Positions 26,010 to 34,252 of a DNA stretch of 64,000 bases are shown here, in pieces; the first letter of the stretch is position 1, and each line of letters starts with the position of its first letter. The stretch is from positions 100,873-164,872 of the forward strand of contig NZ_JAURYQ010000023.1 of NCBI RefSeq assembly GCF_030653815.1, given 5' to 3'. The notes beneath the pieces are model-generated. The model saw nothing but the letters and a program-made list of their open reading frames with translations, was not told where the DNA came from and did not search any database. A program made the translations under genes and the position numbers. Source of the stretch: Rhodoferax sp. (GTDB lineage: Bacteria > Pseudomonadota > Gammaproteobacteria > Burkholderiales > Burkholderiaceae_C).

Positions 26010-27137
26010 TCAGTCAACGCCAAAGATGGCCTCAAATGCGGCTTCGTCGTCGCTGCAAATCGGGCAGGTTTTCTGCGGCGTCGGCGACACAAAATGGCGA
26101 TCACAACGCGCACAGCGTTGCATGGCCTGCTTGATCAGCGTGATGACTGGTTGACCAGGCCGTGCATCAAACGAAGCCTGGGCATCCAGCACGCGTGGCT
26201 GGCACACTTCCAGACACGCCTCACAGGCGACACAACGGTCGGCTTGAAATGTCAGCGCCCAATCATTGGGGTTTTGCTCAATCCCGATGGCCCCGGTCGG
26301 ACACACCCGAAAGCACGCCTCACACAAGGTGCAGCCGGCTTGCAAGCTGAGTTGCATCAACGGCAAGCTTTCGTGCCAGGGGACAGTGAAGGGACGATCT
26401 TCTTTTTGCTTGCAAACAATTTGCAGCAGTTCACGCGGCTCCGACACCATGTAAGCCCCGGCACGAATGGCGCTGGTCAGCACTTGAGGCGACTGGCTGG
26501 TTTTTGCCTGTGTTGGTTCAGACGCAGGGTTGCGTCTGAACATGCGACCGAACAGGTTGCGTCTGGCTGCTGTGCTGGCACTTTTGGACTGACTGGTCTG
26601 CCTGGCAACCGTGCTGCGCGCGTCATCGACCAGCATGGGCATAACCCAAGCCAGCTCGGGCGCGGCCTCGTCAACGCCCGGCTTGGCTGCAGCTGCCAGG
26701 ACCGCAACGGCCTCCAGATGAAGCTGGAGCTGCGCTGCACCTGTTTTGCCATGCGCGCACTGTTGGCAATGCCCGCTACCGTGCAGAGCCACCGGGATCC
26801 GGCGTTTGGCCATGTAGGCCAGCCAGCTTGCGTCCATTCCCCCCAAACATGGCACCTCGGCATCGCCGCGACATCCGGAAGGCGCACAGGCGAGACTGAA
26901 GACGGGTTTTTGAATGGCCTCGCGCAGGATCTCGATGGGCTTGAAATCCGCACTGCTCCAGGCCTGGGTGTGGCAGGCACTGATGCACAAGCCGCAATTT
27001 TTGCACTTGTCCGCGACCAGGGCGGCACCCTCGTCCGACAAGGCAATGGCTTCATGCGGGCAAGCGTCTGAACAGCGTCTGCATTCGCTGTATCGATAGC
27101 GGTAGCGGGTGCAGTGGCTGGCGCGAAAGTCAGGCAT
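26010..27137 (-). CDS. Multi-cluster 4Fe-4S ferredoxin-like protein
   Basis: The 375-residue protein has an N-terminal pair of clusters (CRRCSDACPHE, CKNCGLCISACH) and a second pair near the C-terminus (CTLCEACFRVCP, CVACEACLEVCQP). A rubredoxin-like CARCDRHF...CPICSD lies at the extreme C-terminus. A middle stretch has CAPSGCRGDAEVPCLGG and GHCQQCAHG. The C-terminal zinc/iron finger is unusual in such proteins. No signal peptide is seen, so it is cytoplasmic. It could link the enzyme's electron transfer or its maturation to cytosolic donors. GTG at 27140 and ATG at 27137 are both possible starts. Confidence 0.85.
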   Translation of the reverse strand: MPDFRASHCTRYRYRYSECRRCSDACPHEAIALSDEGAALVADKCKNCGLCISACHTQAWSSADFKPIEILREAIQKPVFSLACAPSGCRGDAEVPCLGGMDASWLAYMAKRRIPVALHGSGHCQQCAHGKTGAAQLQLHLEAVAVLAAAAKPGVDEAAPELAWVMPMLVDDARSTVARQTSQSKSASTAARRNLFGRMFRRNPASEPTQAKTSQSPQVLTSAIRAGAYMVSEPRELLQIVCKQKEDRPFTVPWHESLPLMQLSLQAGCTLCEACFRVCPTGAIGIEQNPNDWALTFQADRCVACEACLEVCQPRVLDAQASFDARPGQPVITLIKQAMQRCARCDRHFVSPTPQKTCPICSDDEAAFEAIFGVD

Positions 27138-27149
27138 CACACAGCCGGG

Positions 27150-27641
27150 CTAAGGTTTGGCCTTGGTGCTGCCGCTCAACACCTGTAATGGCGTGCCAGT
27201 TTCACAGGTGTTGTGCGGAATCACAAAACTGACCCCGGCGGGCGGTGCACCGCTGCTTGACGCTGTGAATTTTTCAAGGGCTTTGCGCACAAATTCCCAG
27301 GCCGTCACACCACCGCGCACGGCGTAAATGTTTTTTCCAGGGTGCTGCTTGGCCAATGTTTGAGCGACGTTCAGTGCAGCCGGATTGTCGTCGGCCACGA
27401 CCACCACGGACGCTGTGGGCACGATGCGCAAACCGGGTCGATATTTGAGCGCATCTGCCAAGGCGTATTTGGCCTGATTGGCCTCACTGCGCGCATCAAT
27501 CACACAGCAAGGAGGCTGCTTTTTAAGCGCCTCCATCAGATCGACTTCATCACGCAAAGAGGCCTCTGCATACGACGAAGCGCCAGCCAACGCCAACAGC
27601 GCCAACAGCAGGAAACGCAAATAAAACTTCAAGGTAGACAT
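27150..27641 (-). CDS. Periplasmic rhodanese-like protein lacking catalytic cysteine
   Basis: The 163-residue protein has a signal peptide (LLLALLALAGASSYAEA) and a rhodanese fold: CCVIDARSEANQ, then YAVRGGVTAWEFV. Where an active rhodanese has Cys-x-x-Gly, this one reads VVVVADDNPAAL, so the sulfur-transfer cysteine is replaced by Asp. A C-terminal extension has FVIPHNTCETGTPLQVL with a single cysteine that could do thiol chemistry instead. It is 12 bp upstream of the ferredoxin-like gene in the cluster 1 operon. Confidence 0.8.
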   Translation of the reverse strand: MSTLKFYLRFLLLALLALAGASSYAEASLRDEVDLMEALKKQPPCCVIDARSEANQAKYALADALKYRPGLRIVPTASVVVVADDNPAALNVAQTLAKQHPGKNIYAVRGGVTAWEFVRKALEKFTASSSGAPPAGVSFVIPHNTCETGTPLQVLSGSTKAKP

Positions 27642-27648
27642 GACATTT

Positions 27649-28335
27649 TCAAACCGTTAAAACCGTCTTGCCGCCCGCCGCCTCGCGTGGTACCAGCGCA
27701 TGACGACGATGGTACAACGCCGCGGGCAAGGCCAACTGTCTGACCTGACCAAAGGCAACCCAGTCGGCGATCGGTGGCTGGGGGTCGTTGAGCGGCGCCA
27801 CCCAAAGCCTGTTTCCCAGTGACTCGACCAGGCCGGCGCACAGGTTCAAATCAGCGTCGTCAGAAATATCGGCGCGCAGCAATACCGTGCTCACCCCGTG
27901 CTGCAGCATGGCATCAATCCAGCCTGCCGCCCGCACGCTGGAGGATTCACCATTGGCCTTGAGCACTTCCCACACCGGCTCGCACAGCGAAGGGGTGACC
28001 ACATTGAAATCTTCATTGGATACAGTCTCAAACGACCAACTGACCGACTGACGTTGCACCGGCACCTGCAAGCCAATGCGCTCGGTGCCAAATTGATGCA
28101 CCAGTCGCGTTACGACGGTACTGTCAAACAAGGCGATCTCACCCAAAAATACTTTCCTGGCCCCGGCATTGAGCAAGGCCGTGGCCACAAGTTCAGACTC
28201 GCCTGCCAGCAGCACCTGGGCATTCATCACCTGATTTTGCATGGAGGCCAGGCGTGGGGTGCAACACACAAAACTGGGCACCACCGGGTTAAGTTCGGAG
28301 AAGTTCTTCGCCAGGCAACAAAACTGCACACTCAT
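27649..28335 (-). CDS. Uncharacterised protein, HisA/HisF-barrel-like
   Basis: The 228-residue cytoplasmic protein shows the alternating beta-alpha pattern of a TIM barrel. Segments such as ATALLNAGARKVFLGEIALF and AMLQHGVSTVLLRADISDD resemble the strand-helix units of HisA/HisF. The catalytic Asp residues of HisA cannot be placed with confidence. The start ATG at 28335 overlaps the upstream stop by 4 bp, which fixes it. A (beta-alpha)8 protein inside a molybdoenzyme operon is unexpected; the fold call is tentative. Confidence 0.65.
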   Translation of the reverse strand: MSVQFCCLAKNFSELNPVVPSFVCCTPRLASMQNQVMNAQVLLAGESELVATALLNAGARKVFLGEIALFDSTVVTRLVHQFGTERIGLQVPVQRQSVSWSFETVSNEDFNVVTPSLCEPVWEVLKANGESSSVRAAGWIDAMLQHGVSTVLLRADISDDADLNLCAGLVESLGNRLWVAPLNDPQPPIADWVAFGQVRQLALPAALYHRRHALVPREAAGGKTVLTV

Positions 28336-28781
28336 GGTGCGGCCCGCAGGGTCTCGAATTTCGGATAAACAAAGGGAACCATCGGGCAATCCGCATCGGG
28401 TGCCAGTCCCACCAACATCGGTCGCAAGTCCTGCAAAGTGCCGTAAATGGGCTCGATCCTGATCCCCAGGTAAGACGGGCGGTATTTTCCAAGCGCCAGC
28501 ATGGCATCGTCAAGCAACAACAGGGCGCCGGACTGGTTCTGGTTTTGGGTGAAAAACAGCGCCAGGGTGGCAAACGCCAGAGCCTGCAGCAGCTCGGCCT
28601 CGGGATCTCTCGTGCCCAGCGGACTATTGCGAATCAGCCGTGACCAGCGCGCATTGAGCCAGTCGTGCAACTGTCCCAACTGGTTGCTGTTCCACAGCGT
28701 GGCCACTTCGCCCCAGTCCAGTTCCGAAAGCACCGAACGGTCGGGCGGAAGAATGGGGTTTGAATGCAAATCCAGCAACAT
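28332..28781 (-). CDS. Hypothetical protein of cluster 1, 149 residues
   Basis: I do not recognise this protein. It has no signal peptide and no membrane helix. It is rich in Leu and Trp, with a helical core (LQALAFATLALFF, LLLLDDAMLALG) and a C-terminal Pro-rich tail. The ATG at 28781 has AGGAT upstream and follows the chaperone stop by 11 bp. Its size and helical content would suit an assembly chaperone or adaptor for the adjacent molybdoenzyme; that is inference from position. Confidence 0.7.
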   Translation of the reverse strand: MLLDLHSNPILPPDRSVLSELDWGEVATLWNSNQLGQLHDWLNARWSRLIRNSPLGTRDPEAELLQALAFATLALFFTQNQNQSGALLLLDDAMLALGKYRPSYLGIRIEPIYGTLQDLRPMLVGLAPDADCPMVPFVYPKFETLRAAP

Positions 28782-28792
28782 GGGTCGGATCC

Positions 28793-29656
28793 TCACAAAG
28801 CCAGGTCCTGAACGGCGTTGATGGGAATCACCCGCCCCTTGGCAGATGGCGCCAGCCGCTCGGCCGCGCCGGAAGGACATTCACCACAGACCGGCTCGTC
28901 CGGATTGAACTCCAGGGTGATTTCAGATTTTGGCACCACCAACTGCCCCTGATCCAGGTCATCGAGTCGGCTCAAGCCCATGGCCGCAATTTCTTCCGTG
29001 GCAAAACCATGTAAAAAGCGTGCCATTTCACGGTAAAAGGAATGGTTGGCAGCGCGCTGGATCAGGCTGCTGTAGCCGCGCACCCAGCGCCCAAGATGCA
29101 GCGACCAGAAGCGTTTGATTTCCTTGTCGCATCTCTTGTAGGCGCCCAGGTCATCAGCGTCGAGGGCCTGCGAACAGCGCTCCAGCAATTCAGCCACGAA
29201 CATCAATTCCATACCCAGTTGATCAGCAAACACCTCAAACCGGCCTTTGACCTGCTCGAAGCCAAGACGCTTGTACAAGGCAGAAACCTGGTAATGCGGG
29301 TCTTGTTTGAAGCGCCCGGTCAGGCGCACCGACTCCACAGGCGGAAAGCCACCGGAGGACGCAAACAGGGTGGCGTATTCACACGCCAGCACATTGACCA
29401 GGGTGCTCAGGTCGGTGTCCAGAAAGTCGGAGCCGAAGCGGATGCCGGCGTGCCCTAGCGATTGCAGCCAGGCGGGATTGGCCATGCTGGTCAAAAATTC
29501 GTCTGAGGGCTCCTCAACAAACACCCCGGCCAGCACCCGGTAAATACGGGCCCTGGCCCGACATTCCTGGGCCAAGGCTGGGAGATCAAGCGTCTGGTGG
29601 TCCGACTCAACGGGTGCTTCCAGCACCTCTTCAAAATCAAATATCGCATGGAGCAT
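28793..29656 (-). CDS. TorD/DmsD-like molybdoenzyme chaperone, cluster 1
   Basis: The 287-residue protein matches the TorD/NarJ all-helical fold: ARIYRVLAGVFVEEPSDEFL at the N-terminus, then LACEYATLFASSGGFPPVESV and YKRLGFEQVKGRFEVFADQLGMELMFV. TorD-type chaperones bind the twin-arginine signal of the catalytic subunit and hold it for cofactor insertion. It lies directly downstream of the catalytic gene. A C-terminal extension with CGECPSGAAERL (Cys-x2-Cys) is not usual for the family. ATG 29656 was preferred to an upstream TTG at 29704. Confidence 0.86.
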   Translation of the reverse strand: MLHAIFDFEEVLEAPVESDHQTLDLPALAQECRARARIYRVLAGVFVEEPSDEFLTSMANPAWLQSLGHAGIRFGSDFLDTDLSTLVNVLACEYATLFASSGGFPPVESVRLTGRFKQDPHYQVSALYKRLGFEQVKGRFEVFADQLGMELMFVAELLERCSQALDADDLGAYKRCDKEIKRFWSLHLGRWVRGYSSLIQRAANHSFYREMARFLHGFATEEIAAMGLSRLDDLDQGQLVVPKSEITLEFNPDEPVCGECPSGAAERLAPSAKGRVIPINAVQDLAL

Positions 29657-29720
29657 GGGAGGGCTTTCCAATGATGCCGAGCCGCAAAAATTGCGGATCG
29701 ACAAAGGCTATGAAGTGCTG

Positions 29721-29752
29721 CGTGCGGCGGGTATTTTCAACTCCGCCGCACG
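29721..29752 (-). terminator. Strong 10-bp hairpin between catalytic and chaperone genes
   Basis: CGTGCGGCGG (29721-29730) pairs perfectly with CCGCCGCACG (29743-29752) around a 12-base loop, just after the stop of the molybdoenzyme gene. No T-run follows on the transcribed strand. It may cause partial termination or protect the 3' end of the BCA message so that structural subunits outnumber accessory proteins. Confidence 0.55.
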
Positions 29753-29761
29753 GCAACACGC

Positions 29762-32401
29762 TTAATGTCCGCCTGAGGCCTGATGCTTGACGCTTTCAGG
29801 CCCGCCCCAGGCCGCCATCTCCGGGTGCATCTTGCGATGCAAATCACCGGTGTAGGCGTAGCGCATGGTTTCCTTGAAGGCGGCCACGTGCTTTTCCCAA
29901 CTGCCCTCGGAGTCGCCATATTTGTCACCGGGGCCGGCCTTGGTGACCTTGACCACCGTGTCATACCAGCCTTGCGAGCCACCAATCGGGTCGGCCACCA
30001 CGGGGATGATGTTGTTGGGGTGCACCCCCTTGTCATCCCACCAGACGTTGTTCAGATCCGGATCATCTGCACCATGGCTGTAGTCGGCTTTCTTGTCTTT
30101 GAGCTTGAGGGTCGCGAGGCGACCGTATTCCCAGTGACCGAAGCCGGTGGAGATGGAGATCACCTTGGGGTGAATGCCCTCGGTCACGTAGGCTTTGGTA
30201 ACCAGGTGACCCACCGCACTTTCCACCCGCACCAGATCGCCGGTTTTGACCCCCAACTTGGCAGCAGTTTCCGGATTCATCCAGGCCGGATTGCTGTGGG
30301 CAATCTCGGCCAGCCACTTGACTGCCGCTGTGCGCGACTGCTTGTGCACGTTGAGCTTGAAGGTGGAGAGGATCATCTCGTCGTCCTTCATGGACTCGTG
30401 CCATGGAATGCGCTTGAAGGTGGGCATGGGATTAAAGCCATACTCGGCCCACTGATCGACACGCACGTTGATCAGGCGGTTGCCAGTGGGAAAGCCAACA
30501 TAGTTTTTACCGTCACGCTGCAAGCCGATGGTCTTGCCACCCTTGGTGATATTGCCGGATTTGTCAACCGCGGCACCCGCCATGTCAGCCGCTGAGAGCT
30601 CTTTCTTGTACAAGCCATATTCGGCCTGAATTTCGCGACCAGTCTTGTCCGACACCTTGCCGGTCTTGGGATTGAGCGTGCCATAAATAGGCCAGACGCC
30701 GTGTTTTTTGAGAAAGTTCAGGCCGCCGGCTTCCTTCAGTCCTGGCACATTGTCAAAGTGGTGGCGCATGTAGTCCTCACCGTCCTTGAAGTTCCAGAAC
30801 TGCTTCATGCCGCGCTTGCCATCGGGGTCGAGCTTGTGGATGATGTCGCGCAGCATGACGCGGTTTTCTCGTGACTCGCCGAGCGACTTGTGCACCGGCT
30901 GGCGAATGCCCAGCCAGGGCCACAAGGAGTTGGGCATCGACTCGGGTTCCCAGCGCTCAAGGTAAGGGCAATCCGGCAAAATCAGATCGGCCAGTGCAGT
31001 TTCTTCGCCCATGAAAGGGCTCATGGACACCAGGTAGGGAATCAGCTTTTCATCCTTGTACAGCTTGCCCCAGACCGCGGTGGAACCGGGGTTGGTGTAG
31101 ACCGGATTGTCCTGGTAGGTAAAGTAAACATTGACTTTCTGCTTGCCCTCGGCAATCCAGAACGGCACCAGGTGCGACACCTTGTGCGAGGCCAGAGGGT
31201 AGTCTGGCGGATGCGCCAGATAAGACGGCTTGGCTGGTTTGCCCGGTGCCGGCTGTGGCTGTGGCCAGCCCATGCCGCGCGGCAGGCAATAACCGCCCTT
31301 TTTCTCAACGTTGCCGGTCATGATGGGCAGCATCATGCAGGCTTTTTCGTTATACGAGCCGTACAGGTGCTTGGCCGGGCCGCGGTAAGTGAACAGCGTA
31401 GCAGGTTTTGTGGTGGCAAATTCGCGGGCAATGCGCTCGATGGTTTCTGCCGGCACCCCCGAGATTTTGGACGCCCACTCGGGTGTGAACTGCTTGTAGT
31501 GCGCCTTCAGCTCAGCCACGGAGACATTGGTCCAGTGGTTGATGAAGTCGCTGTCTTGCAGGTCTTCGCTCAGGATCACATTGCCCATGGCCAGTGCCAC
31601 GGCGCCATCGGTGGCCGGGTGCACCGGAATCCATTCATCCGAGAAACCTGCCGTGTTGGACAAACGCACATCGAACGTCACAATTTTCATGTGGTTGTCA
31701 ATGCGGCCTTCGGTCACGCGCTGTGACAGCGGATTGTGAAAGTAGGAAGCTTCCAGCACGTTGGAGCCAAAGTTGAGGACATATTTGGCATTGGCGAAAT
31801 CCGGCGTCTCAATGTCTGGGCCCCAGGTGGGCTCCATGCCAACCTTTTTGGACGATTCACACACCGAGGTATGGTTCACGACCGTGGCAGAACCCAAGGT
31901 TTGCATGAAACGGTCAATCGTGCCGCCAGTGCGGTTGCGGCCGTACTTGAGCATGATGGTGTTGGGGTCTTCCTTGAGGGCGGCGTCAAGCTTGCCAGCC
32001 AGCTCCGTGAGCGCTTCGTCCCAGGTGATGCGCTTCCACTTGCCTTCACCGCGCGCGCCGACACGCTTGAGCGGGTACAAAATGCGATCCGGGTCGTAGC
32101 TGTACCACATGCCCGAATTGCCCTTGGCGCACAGGCGTCCGCGCGTGGACACATGTTCAGGATTGCCCTCCAGTTTCACCACCCGGTCGTTTTCCAGGTA
32201 GGCAATGGCGCCATCCTGAATGTTGCAGACATGGCAGCCGGTTGGCACGGCGCGCCGTTCAACCGCAGTGACCGGATCAATGTCTCTTCCACCCAGGTCG
32301 TTTTCCATGGCGTTAAGCAAGCGGGGGGCCGCTGCAGCCACCGCCCCGGTGCTGGCACTGACTTCCAAAAATGTGCGTCGTGTGACTTTGGGAATTTTCA
32401 T
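29762..32401 (-). CDS. Molybdopterin oxidoreductase catalytic subunit, cluster 1 (DMSO reductase family)
   Basis: The 879-residue protein has a twin-arginine signal (TRRTFLEVSA) and is exported folded. The N-terminal Fe-S motif is Cys56-x2-Cys59-x3-Asp63 with Cys91 (GRLCAKG): the third ligand of the usual CxxCxxxC is aspartate. The block NHTSVCESSKKVG probably supplies the Mo-ligating Cys. PATDGAVALAMGNVI and FGHWEYGR are bis-MGD contacts of the PsrA/ArrA/TtrA superclass. The operon order B-C-A matches polysulfide, tetrathionate and Srd selenate reductases, but the sequence does not clearly match any of them. AGGAAAC precedes the ATG. Substrate is unknown. Confidence 0.9.
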   Translation of the reverse strand: MKIPKVTRRTFLEVSASTGAVAAAAPRLLNAMENDLGGRDIDPVTAVERRAVPTGCHVCNIQDGAIAYLENDRVVKLEGNPEHVSTRGRLCAKGNSGMWYSYDPDRILYPLKRVGARGEGKWKRITWDEALTELAGKLDAALKEDPNTIMLKYGRNRTGGTIDRFMQTLGSATVVNHTSVCESSKKVGMEPTWGPDIETPDFANAKYVLNFGSNVLEASYFHNPLSQRVTEGRIDNHMKIVTFDVRLSNTAGFSDEWIPVHPATDGAVALAMGNVILSEDLQDSDFINHWTNVSVAELKAHYKQFTPEWASKISGVPAETIERIAREFATTKPATLFTYRGPAKHLYGSYNEKACMMLPIMTGNVEKKGGYCLPRGMGWPQPQPAPGKPAKPSYLAHPPDYPLASHKVSHLVPFWIAEGKQKVNVYFTYQDNPVYTNPGSTAVWGKLYKDEKLIPYLVSMSPFMGEETALADLILPDCPYLERWEPESMPNSLWPWLGIRQPVHKSLGESRENRVMLRDIIHKLDPDGKRGMKQFWNFKDGEDYMRHHFDNVPGLKEAGGLNFLKKHGVWPIYGTLNPKTGKVSDKTGREIQAEYGLYKKELSAADMAGAAVDKSGNITKGGKTIGLQRDGKNYVGFPTGNRLINVRVDQWAEYGFNPMPTFKRIPWHESMKDDEMILSTFKLNVHKQSRTAAVKWLAEIAHSNPAWMNPETAAKLGVKTGDLVRVESAVGHLVTKAYVTEGIHPKVISISTGFGHWEYGRLATLKLKDKKADYSHGADDPDLNNVWWDDKGVHPNNIIPVVADPIGGSQGWYDTVVKVTKAGPGDKYGDSEGSWEKHVAAFKETMRYAYTGDLHRKMHPEMAAWGGPESVKHQASGGH

Positions 32402-32422
32402 GATTTGTTTCCTGGAGTAGGG

Positions 32423-33283
32423 TCAAAACAAGGTTTGCATTTGCTGGGGGGCCATCAAAATGCCGTAGCGCAGGGCGGCACTACCGAGCAGAATCAGCGC
32501 CGCCGCGATCATCAAAATACCCCGGTGCTGCTGCCCCGTGCTGGTCAGCAACAGGCCTACGGGCAAGGCGATGCCGCCCAAAATACCGAAGCCGACAAAG
32601 ATCAAGCCCATGGTGCCCGTGGTCAAAATGGCAAAGGTCAACTCCTCGGCAGCGCCACCGTAATGGGTGGTGCCCATCACGCCGATCAACACCACGCCCA
32701 CCGCTGCGGTGGACCACAGCATGTACTCGCGCAGGACTTTTTGCGCTGCCACATTGGCACCCGCCAGCAGCGCCCCGGCGGCCGAGCCCGAGGCAATCGC
32801 CAACGCCACAAACAACACCGGCATCACCGGCGTGTTCCAGACCGGGCGCGACTGGTGCACCGACAAGTCATAGCCGGTGTAGATGGGCAGGCCCAAGGCC
32901 AGCAAAGCGGTCAAGGTCGCCAACAACTTGCCATGCTTTTCCTGTTTTTTGAACAAGGTCCAGATATAGAGCGCCGAGCAAATGCCAAATGCCGCGATGT
33001 TCAGCGCTCCCCAGGCCAGCGGCGAGGTGAACTGCATGTACATGGGGTTGAGCGTGTTCAGAAAGCGCAGGGGTTGCGACAAGTCTGCCACCAGCAGCGC
33101 CCCGCCCACCCCCAGCAACACCAATGAGGCATAAGCTGCCTTTTCGCGCAAGGGTCGCAATGCAGGCGTGATCCAGGAACCATAAGACAGAAATGACAAG
33201 CCCGCCAGAATGCCGACAACAAAGAAGTAGATCGCGTAAGCCGAATGCCACGAGACATCGTGAAACCAAACATATTCACCCAT
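32423..33283 (-). CDS. NrfD/PsrC-type quinone-interacting membrane subunit, cluster 1
   Basis: The 286-residue protein has eight or nine transmembrane helices and begins with VWFHDVSWHSAYAIYFFVVGI, as NrfD-family anchors do. A charged loop NPMYMQFTSPLAWGALNIAAFG resembles the quinone-pocket region. It should exchange electrons between the quinone pool and the Fe-S subunit encoded 12 bp upstream. AAGGAG precedes the ATG. It is the feature that cluster 2 lacks. Confidence 0.9.
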   Translation of the reverse strand: MGEYVWFHDVSWHSAYAIYFFVVGILAGLSFLSYGSWITPALRPLREKAAYASLVLLGVGGALLVADLSQPLRFLNTLNPMYMQFTSPLAWGALNIAAFGICSALYIWTLFKKQEKHGKLLATLTALLALGLPIYTGYDLSVHQSRPVWNTPVMPVLFVALAIASGSAAGALLAGANVAAQKVLREYMLWSTAAVGVVLIGVMGTTHYGGAAEELTFAILTTGTMGLIFVGFGILGGIALPVGLLLTSTGQQHRGILMIAAALILLGSAALRYGILMAPQQMQTLF

Positions 33284-33295
33284 GATGTGTACTCC

Positions 33296-34003
33296 TTAGA
33301 TTTTGAAGTGAAGTTTGAAAGCAGCACGTTCCTGCTCCATCACTTCAACGGGCTTGTAGCCATCGCGGCCAAACTCGGTCTGGTTGCGGTCGGCACCAAT
33401 GTAAAAAACGTGCGGCTTGGTGCCTTGCTCAGGGCGCAACACCTGCGTTGGGTTGGTCGCAATCAGATACGAGACCTCGCTGTTGGGGTCGTTGATGTCG
33501 CCAAACACGCGGGAACGGCCAATGCAGGTTTGCACACAGGCCGGCACCAGGTTTTGCGTGACGCGATGGAAACAGAAAGTGCACTTGTCCACGACATTGG
33601 TGATGGGTGTGTAGGTGCGGTGCGACGGCAGCATGAAGCGCGCGTTGTAGGGACAGGCGGCCATGCAACTGCGGCAACCAATACAACGCTCGTAGCGTTG
33701 CAGCACAAAGCCACCGTCTTCGACCACAAAGGTGGCACCCACCGGGCAGTTGCGCACACAGGGCGGGTCTTCGCAGTGGTTGCACAGACGCGGCAAGAAC
33801 TTGCGCGATACCGTGGGGTACTTGCCTGTGACCTTGTAAGGTACCCAGGTCCGGTTAACCCCCAAGGGGGTGTCGTATTCGGCCTTGCAGGCCACTTGGC
33901 ACGCCATGCAACCGATGCATCGACGGATATCGACCACCATGGCAAATCGCCGCTTGTGCGATTGGCCCGCTGCCTGTGACGAGACTTTGCTTGTTTCACT
34001 CAT
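33296..34003 (-). CDS. Four-cluster Fe-S subunit, cluster 1 (PsrB/DmsB type)
   Basis: The 235-residue electron-transfer subunit has four cysteine groups: CIGCMACQVACK, CNHCEDPPCVRNCP, CIGCRSCMAACP and CTFCFHRV with CVQTCIG. It bridges the catalytic and NrfD-type subunits. I placed the start at 34003 because AGGAG lies 9 bases upstream; the frame upstream runs through the promoter. It is the first gene of the leftward cluster 1 operon, 62 bp downstream of the sigma54 promoter. Confidence 0.92.
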   Translation of the reverse strand: MSETSKVSSQAAGQSHKRRFAMVVDIRRCIGCMACQVACKAEYDTPLGVNRTWVPYKVTGKYPTVSRKFLPRLCNHCEDPPCVRNCPVGATFVVEDGGFVLQRYERCIGCRSCMAACPYNARFMLPSHRTYTPITNVVDKCTFCFHRVTQNLVPACVQTCIGRSRVFGDINDPNSEVSYLIATNPTQVLRPEQGTKPHVFYIGADRNQTEFGRDGYKPVEVMEQERAAFKLHFKI

Positions 34004-34064
34004 CGGTTTGTCTCCTGAAGAGGATGTGATTCTTGACGGATACACGCTATCCGAATCAAATAGC

Positions 34065-34079
34065 GCAACATACGTGCCA
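34065..34079 (-). promoter_or_regulatory. Sigma54 promoter of cluster 1
   Basis: Reading the minus strand from 34079 to 34065 gives TGGCACGTATGTTGC, a full match to the consensus TGGCACG-N4-TTGC with the invariant GG (-24) and GC (-12). It points at the Fe-S subunit start at 34003. The divergent response regulator at 36579-37898 has the sigma54-contacting GAFTG motif, which makes this the expected target. Confidence 0.85.
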
Positions 34080-34155
34080 CACCTCGAAACAAAACAGAAC
34101 AACAGCTTTTCACTGGAGAAAGTGCTTGAAATAAAGAAACTCAAACCGCACCAAT

Positions 34156-34171
34156 GTCACGGAAACGTAAC
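34156..34171. promoter_or_regulatory. Predicted activator site 1, cluster 1
   Basis: The sequence is GTCACG-GAAA-CGTAAC, a 6-4-6 inverted repeat with one mismatch, about 85 bp upstream of the sigma54 promoter and so in the normal range for a bacterial enhancer. It has the same geometry as the three sites at cluster 2, with G in place of C at the inner position. Confidence 0.65.
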
Positions 34172-34199
34172 GTCATACGGGTTTCTACCAGGCGAAAAT

Positions 34200-34215
34200 G
34201 TTACGAAATCGTTAT
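34200..34215. promoter_or_regulatory. Predicted activator site 2, cluster 1
   Basis: The sequence is GTTACG-AAAT-CGTTAT: a perfect left half and a right half matching four of six bases. It is centred 44 bp from site 1, close to the 41-bp spacing of the two near sites at cluster 2, and lies about 38 bp before the binding-protein gene. Confidence 0.5.
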
Positions 34216-34252
34216 CTACTACCTGTCATGACTTTTATCTGTGAATGAACCC

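Noticed and set aside
29762..34003. Tetrathionate reductase (ttrBCA) identity for cluster 1
   Set aside because: Gene order fits, but the catalytic subunit lacks the third Fe-S cysteine and does not match my memory of TtrA; the regulator is sigma54-type with a separate PhnD-type protein, not TtrSR.
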